Shown: positions 23,019 to 33,866, numbered from the stretch's first letter. The stretch: 64,000 nt of DNA from Euwallacea fornicatus (GCF_040115645.1 NC_089561.1:2046001-2110000); one strand, 5' to 3'. The notes: a model not told the origin generated them from the sequence alone. Numbers and translations: made by a program.

Positions 23019-26000
23019 ATGACTGTGTTCAAGTCAGTATTAAGTGCGGCATTCCTAGCGATTTTTATTGGTAAGTTCCTATATAGGGCGTTATTTAAGT
23101 ACGTAGCTAAACTTCAAAGGCCGATTCTTTGAATGATTCTAAGACGAAAGTTTTATATAAACATAGGTGATGAAGCTTCGTTTTCAAGATACAGGGTATT
23201 GAGCTTAAGAAAAAAATTTTTACACATTAAAAAAAATTTAAATAACGAAAAGAGGTAAACTCATATGACACTACAATTTGGTGATAGTTTTTAATGTATT
23301 TTGAAGGATTATTTTAAGCTGGAAATTTTTTGTGTCTTGCTAGTGACATGCGCAGGACTAACGACGGAAATTTAAGATAAACCTAACAAGAAAAACGCAT
23401 TATTAAAACTACACTTAAACAAATTGTAGGCAAATTTTTAAGCAAAAAAAACTCTTAACAATAAGCAACATAAAAAGTTATAATAGTTCCTGAACATGTC
23501 CATCTTCTACACGAGCATTAGCTCGTCTTAAGATCAATTGCCGAACACGTTGACATATCCCCTTAGTTTATCTCATCTGATTACATGAAGGCAGTATCCG
23601 TTGGATTGATTCTTCTTGTGCAGTTTTGACCGAAGTCCTATAAACGAAGAACGTTACATGACCGCAAAAGGAAAAATCTAACGGATTTAAATCCGGCGAC
23701 TTGGGAGGCCATGACTGTGCTTATTGCGAAACAAATATAAAAGTTTGTAAAATGTCAGTAAGGTATAAATAACAATAATAACCATAAATACCATTGCCAA
23801 ATTTCAACAAAATCGGCTTCAGGATTATTGAAACTTTTAAGATAAATCAATTTTAAAAAAGTTTCAAACTTTGCATCTTGAAAACAAAGCATTACCGGAC
23901 TTATGTTTATATAAACTTTTCGCCTCAGGATCACCCAAAAAATCACCCCTTGACCTTTGGCCGCATACTTAAGTAACGCCCTGTAGTGTAAACTATAAGT
24001 TTTCACATGCTTTAATAAAATATTAGGCACTTCTACGGTTGCCTCTATAGACATAGAATGTCTGCCCCTTGAAGAGTGCCCCTTCTCCGTGAACATTCTC
24101 TCTAAAAGGTCTCATATCAAATACGTGATCGACTTTGTGAATTCCACGAAATGCGGACGAGATTCTCAAGGAAAAATCAAAGTGTGGTGTGCCAAATTTG
24201 TGAACTGCAGGACTCACGACCTTAGAAATGGTAAGAAATAGATGGGCAATCTCTGCCGATACAGGTCCCTACAGGGCGACCCAACAAAAAGGATGCACCT
24301 CGACTTTTAGAACTTAAAATGAAAATCTGTACAAACCCTCGGGCCCATCAATTTTTTATTCGAAAGGGACAATTTTTAATTTGATTTTCAACCCCTGAAC
24401 AAGGGTGACAGTTACCCTCAAAATTTTTAATAGAAAGAGGTGTCGCCTGATAACTCATTTTAAAGATAGTGATGCTCTCATTATAACATAATAGTTTGAG
24501 ATCACTACTATTACCTCTGTTGAAATGATAATTTATGAAGGTCTGTGGGGAAAAAAGCTTCTAGGTAATAATTAATTTATCAAAATAAGAGCTGCAGGAT
24601 TCAAAATGAGTGTAGGAACACCTTCAAATGTGACATAACATTGAATCATGAATACCACCAAATTACACCCGAAATCATCACGTAACGTAGGATAAAGCTT
24701 TGAATACAGTTTATTTTATTTTATGGAGCTAAATAGCGCTCATTTCCAGCATTTAATAAATTGATCAGAACAGTATTGTGAACTATTCTTTCATTTACCC
24801 ACGTTTTCAAGAAAAAAATAAAAAGAGCTACCCTTTCAAATTTGAGGGGCAAAACTCATCTCTGTCGCAACGATCCAGTGATATCTCACTTTTAAAGGTC
24901 TTTTTACCCTCATTTTGAAGTCTGCAGCTTTTATTGTGATAAAGTAATTATTACGTAAAAGCTTTTTTCCTCACAGACTTTGACAAGCTCTCATATCAAG
25001 GGGGGTAATGGCAGTGAATTCAAATTTGGAGGTTAAAATTGGGATACAACTACCTTTAAAAAGAGATATCACTTTCCACTCCTTCCCATTAGGAATTTTG
25101 GCGCTAACTGTCGCCCCTGTTCGGGTGGAAAATACAATAAAAAATTGTCTCCTCTCGAATCAAACATCCCCCAGCCCGAAGGTTTTTACACATTTTCATT
25201 TTAAACACTAAAAATCGAGGCGTGAAGTTTTTGTTGAGCCACCCTGTACACCTGTGTAATTATGCTTGTACGCAGGTACTTGCCTTCCTGAACCACATTG
25301 CATCAGTGAATCATCCCGTGAGAGCTTAAGCGAATGCAACATCCCGGGCAAACCCCCGTCTTCGTATATTTGCTGTCCATGGCCAACAAGTAAAAAACGA
25401 CGCAATGTTCGTAGGGACGAGGAATTCCATGATGATCGTCATGATGACTTGGACTTCATGGACAATCGACTGCTTCCTACATCACCAGAACAAAAGGAAG
25501 ATCACCATGACGGATGGTGGACGAACAGACTGTTTAGTGGCGAGGAAGAAGAATCTGCACCGTCACCTCCGATTGTCAATGATTCATGCAAAACTCCTGA
25601 TAATGACCAAGGTTACAGCCCCACCCCTTTTTTTTCTAAATAAATTTGTTGTAAAATTTAATGTATCAGGTACTTGCAAGGATATTTATCAATGCCCCAG
25701 AATGCTGGAAGCTCTGGCAAATTTTAACAAATCAGACATCAATGCTTTGGACTACTTAAGGAGGTTCGAATGCCCTAACAAAGACCTGGACGCTAAGCTG
25801 GTCTGCTGTCCTCAGAGATCTATAGTACTCCCAGTTAGTAGCTCCAGAAGCTCCTCAGCTTTAGGTTAAAAATTCCCGCATTGCCAGAACTTTTCCATGA
25901 TATACCTTCATGGTTCCAGAGAACCAAGTTTGCGGCCAGCAATCTACGGAAAACAAAATAGCAGGCGGAAGTGCCACATCCTTGGGAGAATTCCCTTGGG

Positions 26001-27693
26001 TTGCTCTACTTGAATATGACAGCAAATGGGGGCGGAGATATGGGTGTGGGGGGAGCGTTATTAGTGTAAGATATATCTTAACAGCTGCCCATTGTGTGGA
26101 TTTAGGAGTTCTCGAGAAGAATGGATACCTCCAAGTGTGAGTTACCAAGACATTTTTTCTATATTCTTTTCACAGTTAAAATAGAGTGGAAGTAACCGAA
26201 AATTTAATGAAAACCTTGATTGCCATTGGCAGAAAGACTACAAAAATTGCGGATTTTCTTACTTATTTTCCATATAAGTACCTACAAGCCTTAGAGACTG
26301 GGTGGTGCTACTGGGTGAGGTCAAAAAAATTGTTGGAAAATATAATAAATAATAGAATGAAACTTAACGAAACCTAACCCAACCATAACCACACCCTTCA
26401 AAACCCAAACTAACACAACCAAACCATTCTTATCCAATTCAAAACTTGCGTGAATAACATAATTGAAAAGCATTTTAAATATATATGGTGGGTTTAGCTA
26501 TGGTTAAGTTAGGTTTGATTATACTGAGTGCTCCTAGATAGGGTTGCCTGCACCACAAAAGAAGCAAAATTTGCATTTTTCGGCAAAAACTAACCCTTCA
26601 TAAAAGTTTTTGCTTGTTACGGAAACACCTTTCACACTGAGAAAAAATGATTTTTTTTACACGAGGAGCTCAGAATCTTTCAAAACTTTGTTTCAGCTTA
26701 AGAGTATCCTGCTTCTATTTCTTATTTTTGATCAAAATGTTAATAAAATGTTGTTAATGTTCGTTAGAATTACTTTAATAGTCAAAATTAAAAATTTGAA
26801 TTGTTTTTATTTTAAAATTGATTAATAAATCTTAAGCTAACCAAAGAAATAAGATACTGAGGTTAAACAATGTATTATCTTCAACTAATATTAACTTATT
26901 TCTTTGAAATCTATCTGAGCGCAGCCCTGACACCCCGCCTCTTTTTTTAAATTCCGCTCTACCTCAGGTTTAAATGAACTGTAAATTGTCTCTTCGTAGG
27001 GACAAAATTGTACTTGGAGAGCACGATACCAGGAACGCTACAGATTGCTTCGTTACTCAGTACGGATCTGAGTGTTCTGACCCTCTGCAAATATTGGACG
27101 TCGAGAAAATCATCGAGCACCAAAGTTTTAGCACGAGTACCACACGCAACGATATAGCGTTGATAAGGGTGGAAAAAGACATTGTCTATTCCAGTGAGTA
27201 TTCAAAGCAATAGCCAGTGTTGAAATATGATTTTAAATCTAACTATCATTGCAGGATACGTGCAGCCAATTTGTCTGCCTTCAAGCAGCTTTATCCTGCA
27301 AGAAAAAGAGAATTTCTTCATTACTGGATGGGGAAGGACCGAGACTGGCTCAACAAGTCCTGTAAAGCTAAAAGCCAGAATGCCGTTAACTAATAAAGGC
27401 AACTGCAGCCAGTTAGGCCCTTTAGGAGAAGGACAAATTTGCCTCAGCAATGGGCTAGGCGTGGATAGCTGCAAAGGTATACTCGAATAAACCCAAAGAT
27501 ATTCCAGACAATATTGCTTAGTTTTGCAGGCGATTCTGGAGGTCCAGTGATGAGAATCAGTGCCGAGTCCGGTGACATAGTGACCACCCTAGTCGGCATT
27601 ATTTCCTACGGTTTTGGTAAATGCGGAACCAGCAACAGCGTGAACACTTACGTGCCATTCTACCTCGATTGGATCAAGCAAAATACGAATTAA
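23019..27693 (+). CDS. SP4: triple-clip trypsin-like serine protease, 8 exons
   Basis: Model: 23019-23070, 24051-24230 (or from 24027), 25276-25611, 25670-25864, 25920-26136, 27000-27193, 27255-27476, 27530-27693, giving 519 aa. After the signal peptide (MTVFKSVLSAAFLAIFI) come three clip-like units. Unit 1 at about 21-64 lacks Cys1 and has VWC where VCC is expected. Unit 2 at about 70-111 starts CRTHDLRNGTC and has a short C3-C4 loop. Unit 3 at about 182-236 starts CKTPDNDQGTC and ends VCC. An acidic spacer rich in His/Asp separates units 2 and 3. The catalytic domain follows ENK|IAGG, so activation would be after Lys rather than Arg; His312, Asp378, Ser468 and pocket Asp462 are present. Introns 1 and 2 each contain a long-TIR transposon. 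Exon 2 is the least certain, but its phase and Cys spacing fit. AATAAA is at 27784. Confidence 0.83.
23190..23985. mobile_element. Long-TIR transposon relic in SP4 intron 1
   Basis: The left end reads tacagggtattgagcttaag and the right end, reverse-complemented, reads tacagggcgttacttaag. Weaker inverted similarity continues inward (cgaaaag followed by aaac.cata on both sides). The interior has a minus-strand mariner-type transposase remnant. The element lies within the first intron of SP4, before the exon at 24051. Confidence 0.65.
23500..23735 (-). pseudogene. Transposase C-terminal fragment, mariner-like
   Basis: The minus-strand reading gives SWPPKSPDLNPLDFSFCGHV, the last catalytic-Asp block of mariner-like transposases, then SVKTAQEESIQRI and, after an in-frame stop, KGICQRVRQLILRRANARVE and a GHVQELL end. 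Order and spacing match the family tail. The stop and the missing N-terminal part mark it as a dead copy. Confidence 0.75.
24270..25248. mobile_element. Foldback-like transposon in SP4 intron 2, about 980 bp
   Basis: The left end (tacagggcgacccaacaaaa) and the right end (reverse complement tacagggtggctcaacaaaa) start an inverted repeat that can be followed, with indels, for about 380 bp on each side. Examples are ggggcgacagttagc.ccaaaatt, a block around gaaagtgatatctc, and a block around taataatta.tttatca.aataa.agctgca. Only a short unpaired centre remains near 24650-24870. No coding capacity is visible, so this would be a non-autonomous element. It is intronic. Confidence 0.85.
26137..26999. 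other. SP4 intron 5 with degenerate TAACC-type tract
   Basis: This 863-bp intron is far longer than the 51-61-bp introns in the catalytic part of the same gene. At 26369-26430 it holds a C/A-rich tract of imperfect aaccta/aacca motifs, and at about 26500-26515 the opposite-strand version (ggttaagttaggttt). No transposase or further exon is visible. Confidence 0.5.
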
Positions 27694-27734
27694 GACCATA
27701 CGTACTTTTTATGTTATATTTTATGCATTCGAAC

Positions 27735-27753
27735 ACCCTGTATATCAACATCC
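27735..27753. repeat. Solo transposon terminus
   Basis: The sequence caccctgtatatc matches the right terminus of the TACAGGGTG-type long-TIR elements elsewhere in this window. I found no partner end nearby, so it is probably an isolated remnant. Confidence 0.35.
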
Positions 27754-28019
27754 CCATCCACGTTTCAGCTCTCCCTAGTAATCAATAAACGGACTGACCT
27801 TGAACTTGAATTTGGGGGATGCAAAGGAAGGGAGAAGGGACGCATGCCCCGGTTGCCTGCATGTTGCAGTCGAATGTCGACCTAAAGGGCTTATAAATTG
27901 AAGTTATTTTTGTGTGTATTTTCAAATTTTGGTGTTGCTTAAATTTGTTATTGATTTCTCTGCCATTCTCTGCAATAACTCTTTGGCGACGAAACGGTAA
28001 ATGGAATGGTTTGTCCATA

Positions 28020-29006
28020 TACAGGGTAATTCGAATTCGCTACTCACCATTGGGATCTCGAAAACCGTAAAAGGTACGAGGTCGCTTAGATTGTGGCAAA
28101 GTTGCGTACTTTCGAGCTTTGCGAAGTGACTTTTTGAAATTTGGAAAGTTTCGATTACCGCCAAAGCTACTTTCACCCTTTTATTTGTAATATGGCACCA
28201 TAAAATCTTAAATACAACGTTTCAGAATTTGGCAACCATTGAGAACTTAATTTTTTTTAATATTGACTAGAATTTTTTATTGTATTTTTGAATTAAATGA
28301 TGTGTCACCCTTACAAATCTATTATTAACAGCGTACTGAATTGGAAAAAACATATTATGGATTACACAAGTGAAGAATACCGTGACATGTTGCGACTTTA
28401 TTTCATACACCACAGACATTCTGTGCATGCCAGAAGAGCGTATCTTAAAGAATATTCTGAAAGACGGCAGCCGCATTATTCACATTTTTGCCGGTTCGAA
28501 CGAAATTTAGTAGAATGTTGCATTAACTTTGTTATTTTCATGGTAACACTTATGTCCAAGGAGTGTTTCATTATTTTATTTTTTTTAATGTATTTTGTGC
28601 TCTTACGTTTACTTTGACTGTAAGCGTGACACATCACTTAATTCAGAAAATCAAAGATTTTTTAAAAATGGAATAAAAAATTCGGGTTCGTACTTAAAAA
28701 AACGAAGTTGATGATTTCTAGATGCCGAAACGTTGTGTTTAAAATTGAATGATGTCATCTTATACAGGAGCAAAAGTACCCTTAAAGAAGGGAAATTCAG
28801 TTTTTAAACTTTCTTCAAATAACTTAAAAAAACCATTTGTGGAATTGTCAGTATTTATCGATTATCTTCGGAAATAATCGAAATTTTTAAATTTTAAAAC
28901 GGGATGTAGAAAAACTCGAAAACGTACAACCCCAATTTAAGTGACCTCGTATTTTTTATGGTTTTCGAGATTCCAATGGTAAGCAGCGAATTTGAATTAC
29001 CTTGTA
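28020..29006. mobile_element. Long-TIR transposon with HTH ORF, about 990 bp
   Basis: The left end reads tacagggtaattcgaattcg and the right end, reverse-complemented, tacaaggtaattcaaattcg. The inverted repeat is well conserved, sharing ccattgg.atctcgaaaacc and acgaggtc.ctta blocks. It can be traced for about 240 bp on the left and 310 bp on the right, to the aaatacaacgtttcag / aaacacaacgtttcgg blocks. The interior (28297-28617) encodes an N-terminal helix-turn-helix fragment of the transposase. The catalytic domain is absent, so this copy is non-autonomous. Confidence 0.88.
28297..28617 (+). pseudogene. DUF4817-like HTH domain of a mariner-type transposase
   Basis: From the ATG at 28297 the frame reads on for 106 codons. 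Its core, YTSEEYRDMLRLYFIHHRHS followed by ARRAYLKEYSERRQPHYSHF, matches the pattern of the DUF4817 helix-turn-helix domain (a Y-(T/S)-x-x-E start, an alanine/arginine-rich helix, and a '.ERR.P....F..+' helix) found at the N-terminus of many insect mariner-like transposases. The C-terminal quarter is hydrophobic and unrelated, so the true domain ends near 28510. No DDE domain follows. Assignment is by pattern recall. Confidence 0.7.
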
Positions 29007-29268
29007 TATTCACATAACAGGTTTAGGAATCTTGGGAAGTATTTCAGCGCCGAGGTGAGTTGCTTTTGCACGTCAAGAATATGGGGAACAGTAGTGTGAG
29101 CTAATGGGTAACTTTAAAGAGCAGGGTAATCTCCAAGAGCAGTACAGAAATCAATACAAAAAAATAATTATTTCCAACAAAAACTCATTTTTATTAATTA
29201 AAGTTCATAAAAATCAATTAATAAAAATGAAAGACTAAATTATCTGCGATTTTAAATGAAAAAAAGTC

Positions 29269-29360
29269 TCCTTCGAGCCGGATTTGAACCAGCGACCTAT
29301 GGATGTCCGCATTTGATATTCCACTACAGTCCACCGCTCTACCAACTGAGCTATCGAAGG
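29269..29360 (-). tRNA. tRNA-Tyr(GTA) with 19-nt intron
   Basis: Read on the minus strand, this folds as a complete tRNA. The acceptor stem CCTTCGA pairs with TCGAAGG and the discriminator is A. The D arm is GCTC-AGTTGGTA-GAGC, the anticodon stem GTGGA/TCCAT has a terminal G-U pair, and the T arm is GCTGG-TTCAAAT-CCGGC. The anticodon GTA is at 29325-29327. A 19-nt intron (29305-29323) sits one base 3' of the anticodon, the canonical position; eukaryotic tRNA-Tyr genes usually carry an intron there. A run of seven T on the minus strand just past the 3' end is a pol III terminator. Confidence 0.96.
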
Positions 29361-30670
29361 TACACGAAAGTAAGCATCCGAGACAATGAAAAGAGAATGA
29401 TGTATTACTTATGCAATAATTACTGGTTGCCTAACTTTACCTGTACATTAAAATTAATTAATGTACTCCGTTAGGTAATTTCGCAACATTAATTAACTAT
29501 CCACTTTCAAAATTTAAACAAAAAAGAAATACTTTAGACGTTGATAAAATCAACCATTAACGAACTCACCAAGTGAAAATCCAAAAACGGTCTCTATGGT
29601 GCCACCGCAATGTTGGGTCCAGTTTCATTGAGGACACGCACCCTTCACCATTTTATTAAGCATTCCAAATTACTCACTTCAGCTAGGTTTGCGATTAATT
29701 TGGGCCCCTTCGCCTTTGATCGCTGGTTTTACAATCAGGCAGATATTATCTAAAATCGCCATAGAATAATTATAATAAAACATGTGCGTGAAAAATATAT
29801 GCCAAAGCGAAACTAGAGATCAAAGAAATGCCTAAAAGGACTGATATATTGCGTGATAAACAGATATTTTGGAAATGGGGAAAAGTCCTTTGTGGGCTTG
29901 GAGCAGTGGTGTTTTTTGAAGTGTGCAACTATAGATTTGCCTTCGTATGTGAAAGCACAAAAGACCTTGTTATGTATTGACGGCTTTGATCTTCTGGTAT
30001 AATAACTAGGAGAAAGTTTCGTACAGTCGGCCTCATTGCGAATTTAAAATACCCTGGGAAAAAAAAATTAAAACCTCTAATCTCCCACTGACCGATATAA
30101 CGGAGCTTTTAAAAATTGTTTGCTGAATCGTAAATCCATCAACAGGGGCCATGTTTTATGTTTATTAAAAAGTATTGCCTGCACATAAACCAGGAGCGCG
30201 CACATTTGCGGACTGCTGCGCTGCAGCAGCAAAAATGTCAAAGAGGATTGCATGGGGTCGTGTAAGAATATTATTATTTGCTTGCTACGGGTAGTGGCAC
30301 ACTTTTCCCGCTCCTGCCCCTTTAAGTCCCCCCCGTTTCGTTTGGTTTTACCAAAGAGCGCCTCTCTCCGCCCCTGGTGGACACATTACAAAAAAGCATT
30401 AGCCAGAAACAAAAAGGGATATTTACGATTTCCCACCCTTCTTTTATATTTTCAAAAGCTTATAAATCAAAATACTGTGGACGATGGCTAGGATTAACTC
30501 CCTATTATTCAAAGTGCCGTTGCGTCGTGCCCCGTTGCCTCACTAAAGCTTTTGCAATATTAAATATGCGAGGAAAAAGAGTGATAAATGGTCTTTGTCA
30601 TCGAAATTTAGTGCCCCAACACATGTCCTTGAACACTTTATTTCTTACGTTTTAATCCTAAGAATATTCA

Positions 30671-31018
30671 TTATATTGTATTGTCTTCTACGTCCCCTTT
30701 GATCTCCTGCAAAGTGCAGCAGACGGTCATGATACGGTTCTGGTATTTGCACATGGAGTTGATCAGGAAGTGGAGCCTTTCTAGGGTCATCGGCGTCTGA
30801 AAGTCATTGGACATTTTACTGATGGACGGGCAGTCTTCTAGGAGGAGGCAAACGCCTAGTTTCCCATCTGGGGCCCTGCATTGCTCTGGAAGAAAAAAAT
30901 TAACACTCACCACCAAACCCAGATTTTGTAAATGTTTAGGTAAACCTGATGGAAACGCAGATATCCCGCAGAAGAGGCTCATTGACAACGCAATAAAACA
31001 ACACAAAAACTTTAACAT
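30671..31018 (-). CDS. Stand-alone secreted clip-domain peptide 2, 95 aa
   Basis: The minus-strand exons are 30946-31018 and 30671-30885, joined by a 60-nt GT-AG phase-1 intron. The product is a signal peptide (MLKFLCCFIALSMSLFCGIS) followed by one clip domain (CRAPDGKLGVC, then C in EDCP, C in SMC, and VCC: six cysteines) and a short acidic tail (EIKGDVEDNTI). No catalytic domain follows. The intron is a multiple of three and has no stop in frame, so an unspliced message would encode a 20-residue insertion between signal peptide and clip. It is a second clip-only gene with the same exon plan as the one at 18506-18863. Function is unknown; a regulatory role towards nearby clip proteases is inference. 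Confidence 0.78.
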   Translation of the reverse strand: MLKFLCCFIALSMSLFCGISAFPSGLPKHLQNLGLVVSVNFFLPEQCRAPDGKLGVCLLLEDCPSISKMSNDFQTPMTLERLHFLINSMCKYQNRIMTVCCTLQEIKGDVEDNTI

Positions 31019-31100
31019 AACTAAGAAGTAATAATCAACTAGGTACAAATCAGGCTGATGGTATGTCCACGACTTACTTGTTGCCACTGACCTTCGCGAA

Positions 31101-31108
31101 TACTTATA
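31101..31108 (-). promoter_or_regulatory. TATA-like box of clip peptide 2
   Basis: The minus strand reads TATAAGTA here, 83 bp upstream of the start codon at 31018, with an arthropod-type TCAGT initiator about 15-20 bp further downstream (around 31085). Assignment is by motif and spacing only. Confidence 0.45.
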
Positions 31109-33866
31109 GCGGGTTTTGTGCTAAAGATGAAGGCTGCTGCTGTTTATAAGTCAATGACATCAATTAACCTAAATTTACTCATCATCTGTGTGTGTATGCA
31201 CAACACTCCAAAATTCTCTCTTTGAATGATCACATATTGGTTAGTTTGAAATAACCCAAACACTGAAATCGACGAGCCACCAAACTTTATGAAATTGTTG
31301 AATGTTTTAATCGATTGGAGGAGAATCGGCGAAAAATCTGACTAAATGTTGCTATACGACGGGACTATTGGTTTTAATCTCTGCTTAGTTTCCACAGAAA
31401 CCAAGACCCTGATTAACATTTATGCTATATTTTAAGATTTCTATCAAAAATTAGCCCTCCATTAAAGTCTACAGCACACAAATAATATGACCGTTAAGGC
31501 TTCTGCAGACACGCAACTTAGTCGCACCACTCGATCGCAGAAAAACTATTCTCACGTCAATCTATTAATTTTCATGTAACTTACCTCATCCATGAAGCGA
31601 TTACAGGGGATGTACTGAGTGGTACTCAGTAGTCCTCTAGGAGCACCTGCATGTTTTTGTCAATTATCGAATCTGAGAAAAACTAGCGAGTAAAAATAAT
31701 GGCACAAACAGTCTAGCGACCAGCAAGCCTGACCACTTGAGCCTCAAAAAGAATAACGTTCTGAGGCCTGAGTAGAAGAGGAAGTGTGCGGTATTTAAGG
31801 AAGTGAGAACCGGACCTCAAGCAATCAAGAACCGTTCTGTTTCCAGTGAGTTAATAGTTTCAGACACAGTTGAAAGCCTCCCTCATAAGGGAGGCGGGGG
31901 AGGTTCTTGCAATGAGGAAGGATTCGGTCAAGGAGTAGTCAGGTCCGGACAAACCCATCACCATAGCCATAGTATGACGGAAGTGGACAAGTGGTTTAGG
32001 ACAAGGGGGTGGCAAGGGGGCTGATGGGAAATTGTGGTGAGGAAACGTTTTTCTTTTAAAATTTACTCTTTAGAGAATTTTTCCTCCAATATAACTGTCG
32101 ACAATTTGTGTTCTTTTTTGATGGATGAGCTGGTTATTAATTTTACGGCAAGAAAATGCTGGCTGCTCTCATGTCTGTCTTTCTCCCCTTTCTTTTATTG
32201 CCCTCATAGCTTTGATTTAATTGGCGATTTGTCTTGCCCTTTATGACGACACATCAGAGGTTGTAAAAGCTAATGGATTCTTATAAATCACTGAGGAATT
32301 CGGAAAGCATCAGCTCTGGACCGTGTGACTACTCATCAGTGGGGCGAGGGCCATTACCCTTGAGTCGCATGATAATCACCGAAATCATGTTAAGAACTCC
32401 TATGGCGGTCTAATACCACAATCTTTAAATTCAAAATTGTGGCCTCACATTTCACTTCTGTATGCGGAAAAACACACTTTTCCGCACGCATTTCGACGCG
32501 GAAAGGTACGAAAGTAAAAAGTATCTACTGCTGCTTTCTGGCGTCGATTACACGAAAGTGGCTGCATGTGACAGTAACGACAACAGCTGCATGCTGGAAA
32601 GTGTCACTTTCCGCATTGGTTAGGAAAATTACTGTTTTAACGATAAAAACTTTTCCCTTGGTCTCGATGAAACGCGCACTCAGAATCGTAAACGAGTGGT
32701 GAGGAAACTCTTTAATACTAATAAAATAGTGGAAACTCTATATGTTCTCTTGTCTGTTTCCCAACTAATTTTACCTACATGTTGCCTCTTCCTCTGCTTT
32801 TATTCTATTTGGGAATGACGCCTAACACTCAAGTAGGGGTTGTTAGAACGGTGGAATTTCACCTTGTTCTCGGTTAAAATTAACTGAGAATATCGTTCAC
32901 CCTTTACTAAGGGCTCCGGAGTTTTTATGATGGAATATTTTGTAGAAAAGGAGGATCTGTGTAGCACACAGGGTGATAGAATTTCCGGCCGGAACATCAA
33001 GGTGCTTTAAAAAAATGTAAAACAATTATCAGGTCCGTATTGGAAAAAATTCAGCTCGGTCAGGTAAACACGATTAAACGTACAATTTTCAGTTAAAAAA
33101 ACGAAGCAGGAGCAACCATGTCCACTCAGTACCGGCCTAAGGGAGGCCGGCGCCGTGGACGGAATTTTTAATCAAACCCCCCTACTTGCACGTTACTGCG
33201 TCTACTTTATACTGAAACATACTTAATAGTATAGAAAACTAAGGGGTTATCTAATTAAAAGTAGTGTTAAAAAGGTGATTACAAAAGTTCTAGGTACATT
33301 TCAGGGGATGTTCTATTATTCCGTGAAAGCAATTAAAAGTTTGTCTGTTCAAAAGAAAAACCCGTCTCGCTAACGAGGGCATTTGAGTGAGTAAACACTC
33401 ACGCTTAACACCCCCTCAAACCGTCAGAAACATGCCGTTTATTAGTGAAGTTATCTGAGTTAGTCAGTTGCATTCGCCACATGTAATTCGTCCTAATTTC
33501 TTTGAGAAGCCAGGAACGGACTCAGATTTACTTGTTACATCGCTAAGCCTCCAATCTCGAACAAAACTTATTTGGTTCCAAATTATAAATTGGGTGTTAA
33601 CTTTAACATCGACTTGTCTTCCACAAAGACCAAAAGTCTGGCGAACATTCCAGGACCTAGCTCTATTTCAACATTTCTGTGGAGATTTGGTTACAGTTAA
33701 ATTTGACAGCACATTAATATCTCGGCCCTTAGAGCTCGCTCTGGGGCACCACTTGTCGCGCCGCCGAGTAGGGCTATTCGGTCGTCTGCATGATCGAATA
33801 GTAAGTTTTCATACACGGTGGCAGTAAAAGGTCTTAGGAGAAATTTAGAGGAAATTTGATCTTTTT
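31109..33866. other. Gene-free stretch after the protease cluster
   Basis: No gene is supported. Short frames at 31803-32024 and 32439-32702 have no signature. A perfect 9-bp-arm inverted repeat lies at 32463-32486. Confidence 0.5.
32463..32486. repeat. Short perfect inverted repeat
   Basis: TGCGGAAAA and TTTTCCGCA are separated by six bases (acacac). It could be a stem-loop or a palindromic protein-binding site. No gene is attached to it. Confidence 0.6.

Noticed and set aside
23341..23375. A stretch reading RRTNDGNLR that resembles the start of a clip domain (CRTPNG...), considered as a relic of a lost Cys1 exon of SP4.
   Set aside because: It has no usable donor, lacks the Cys, and lies inside the transposon relic at 23190-23985, so the match is probably chance.
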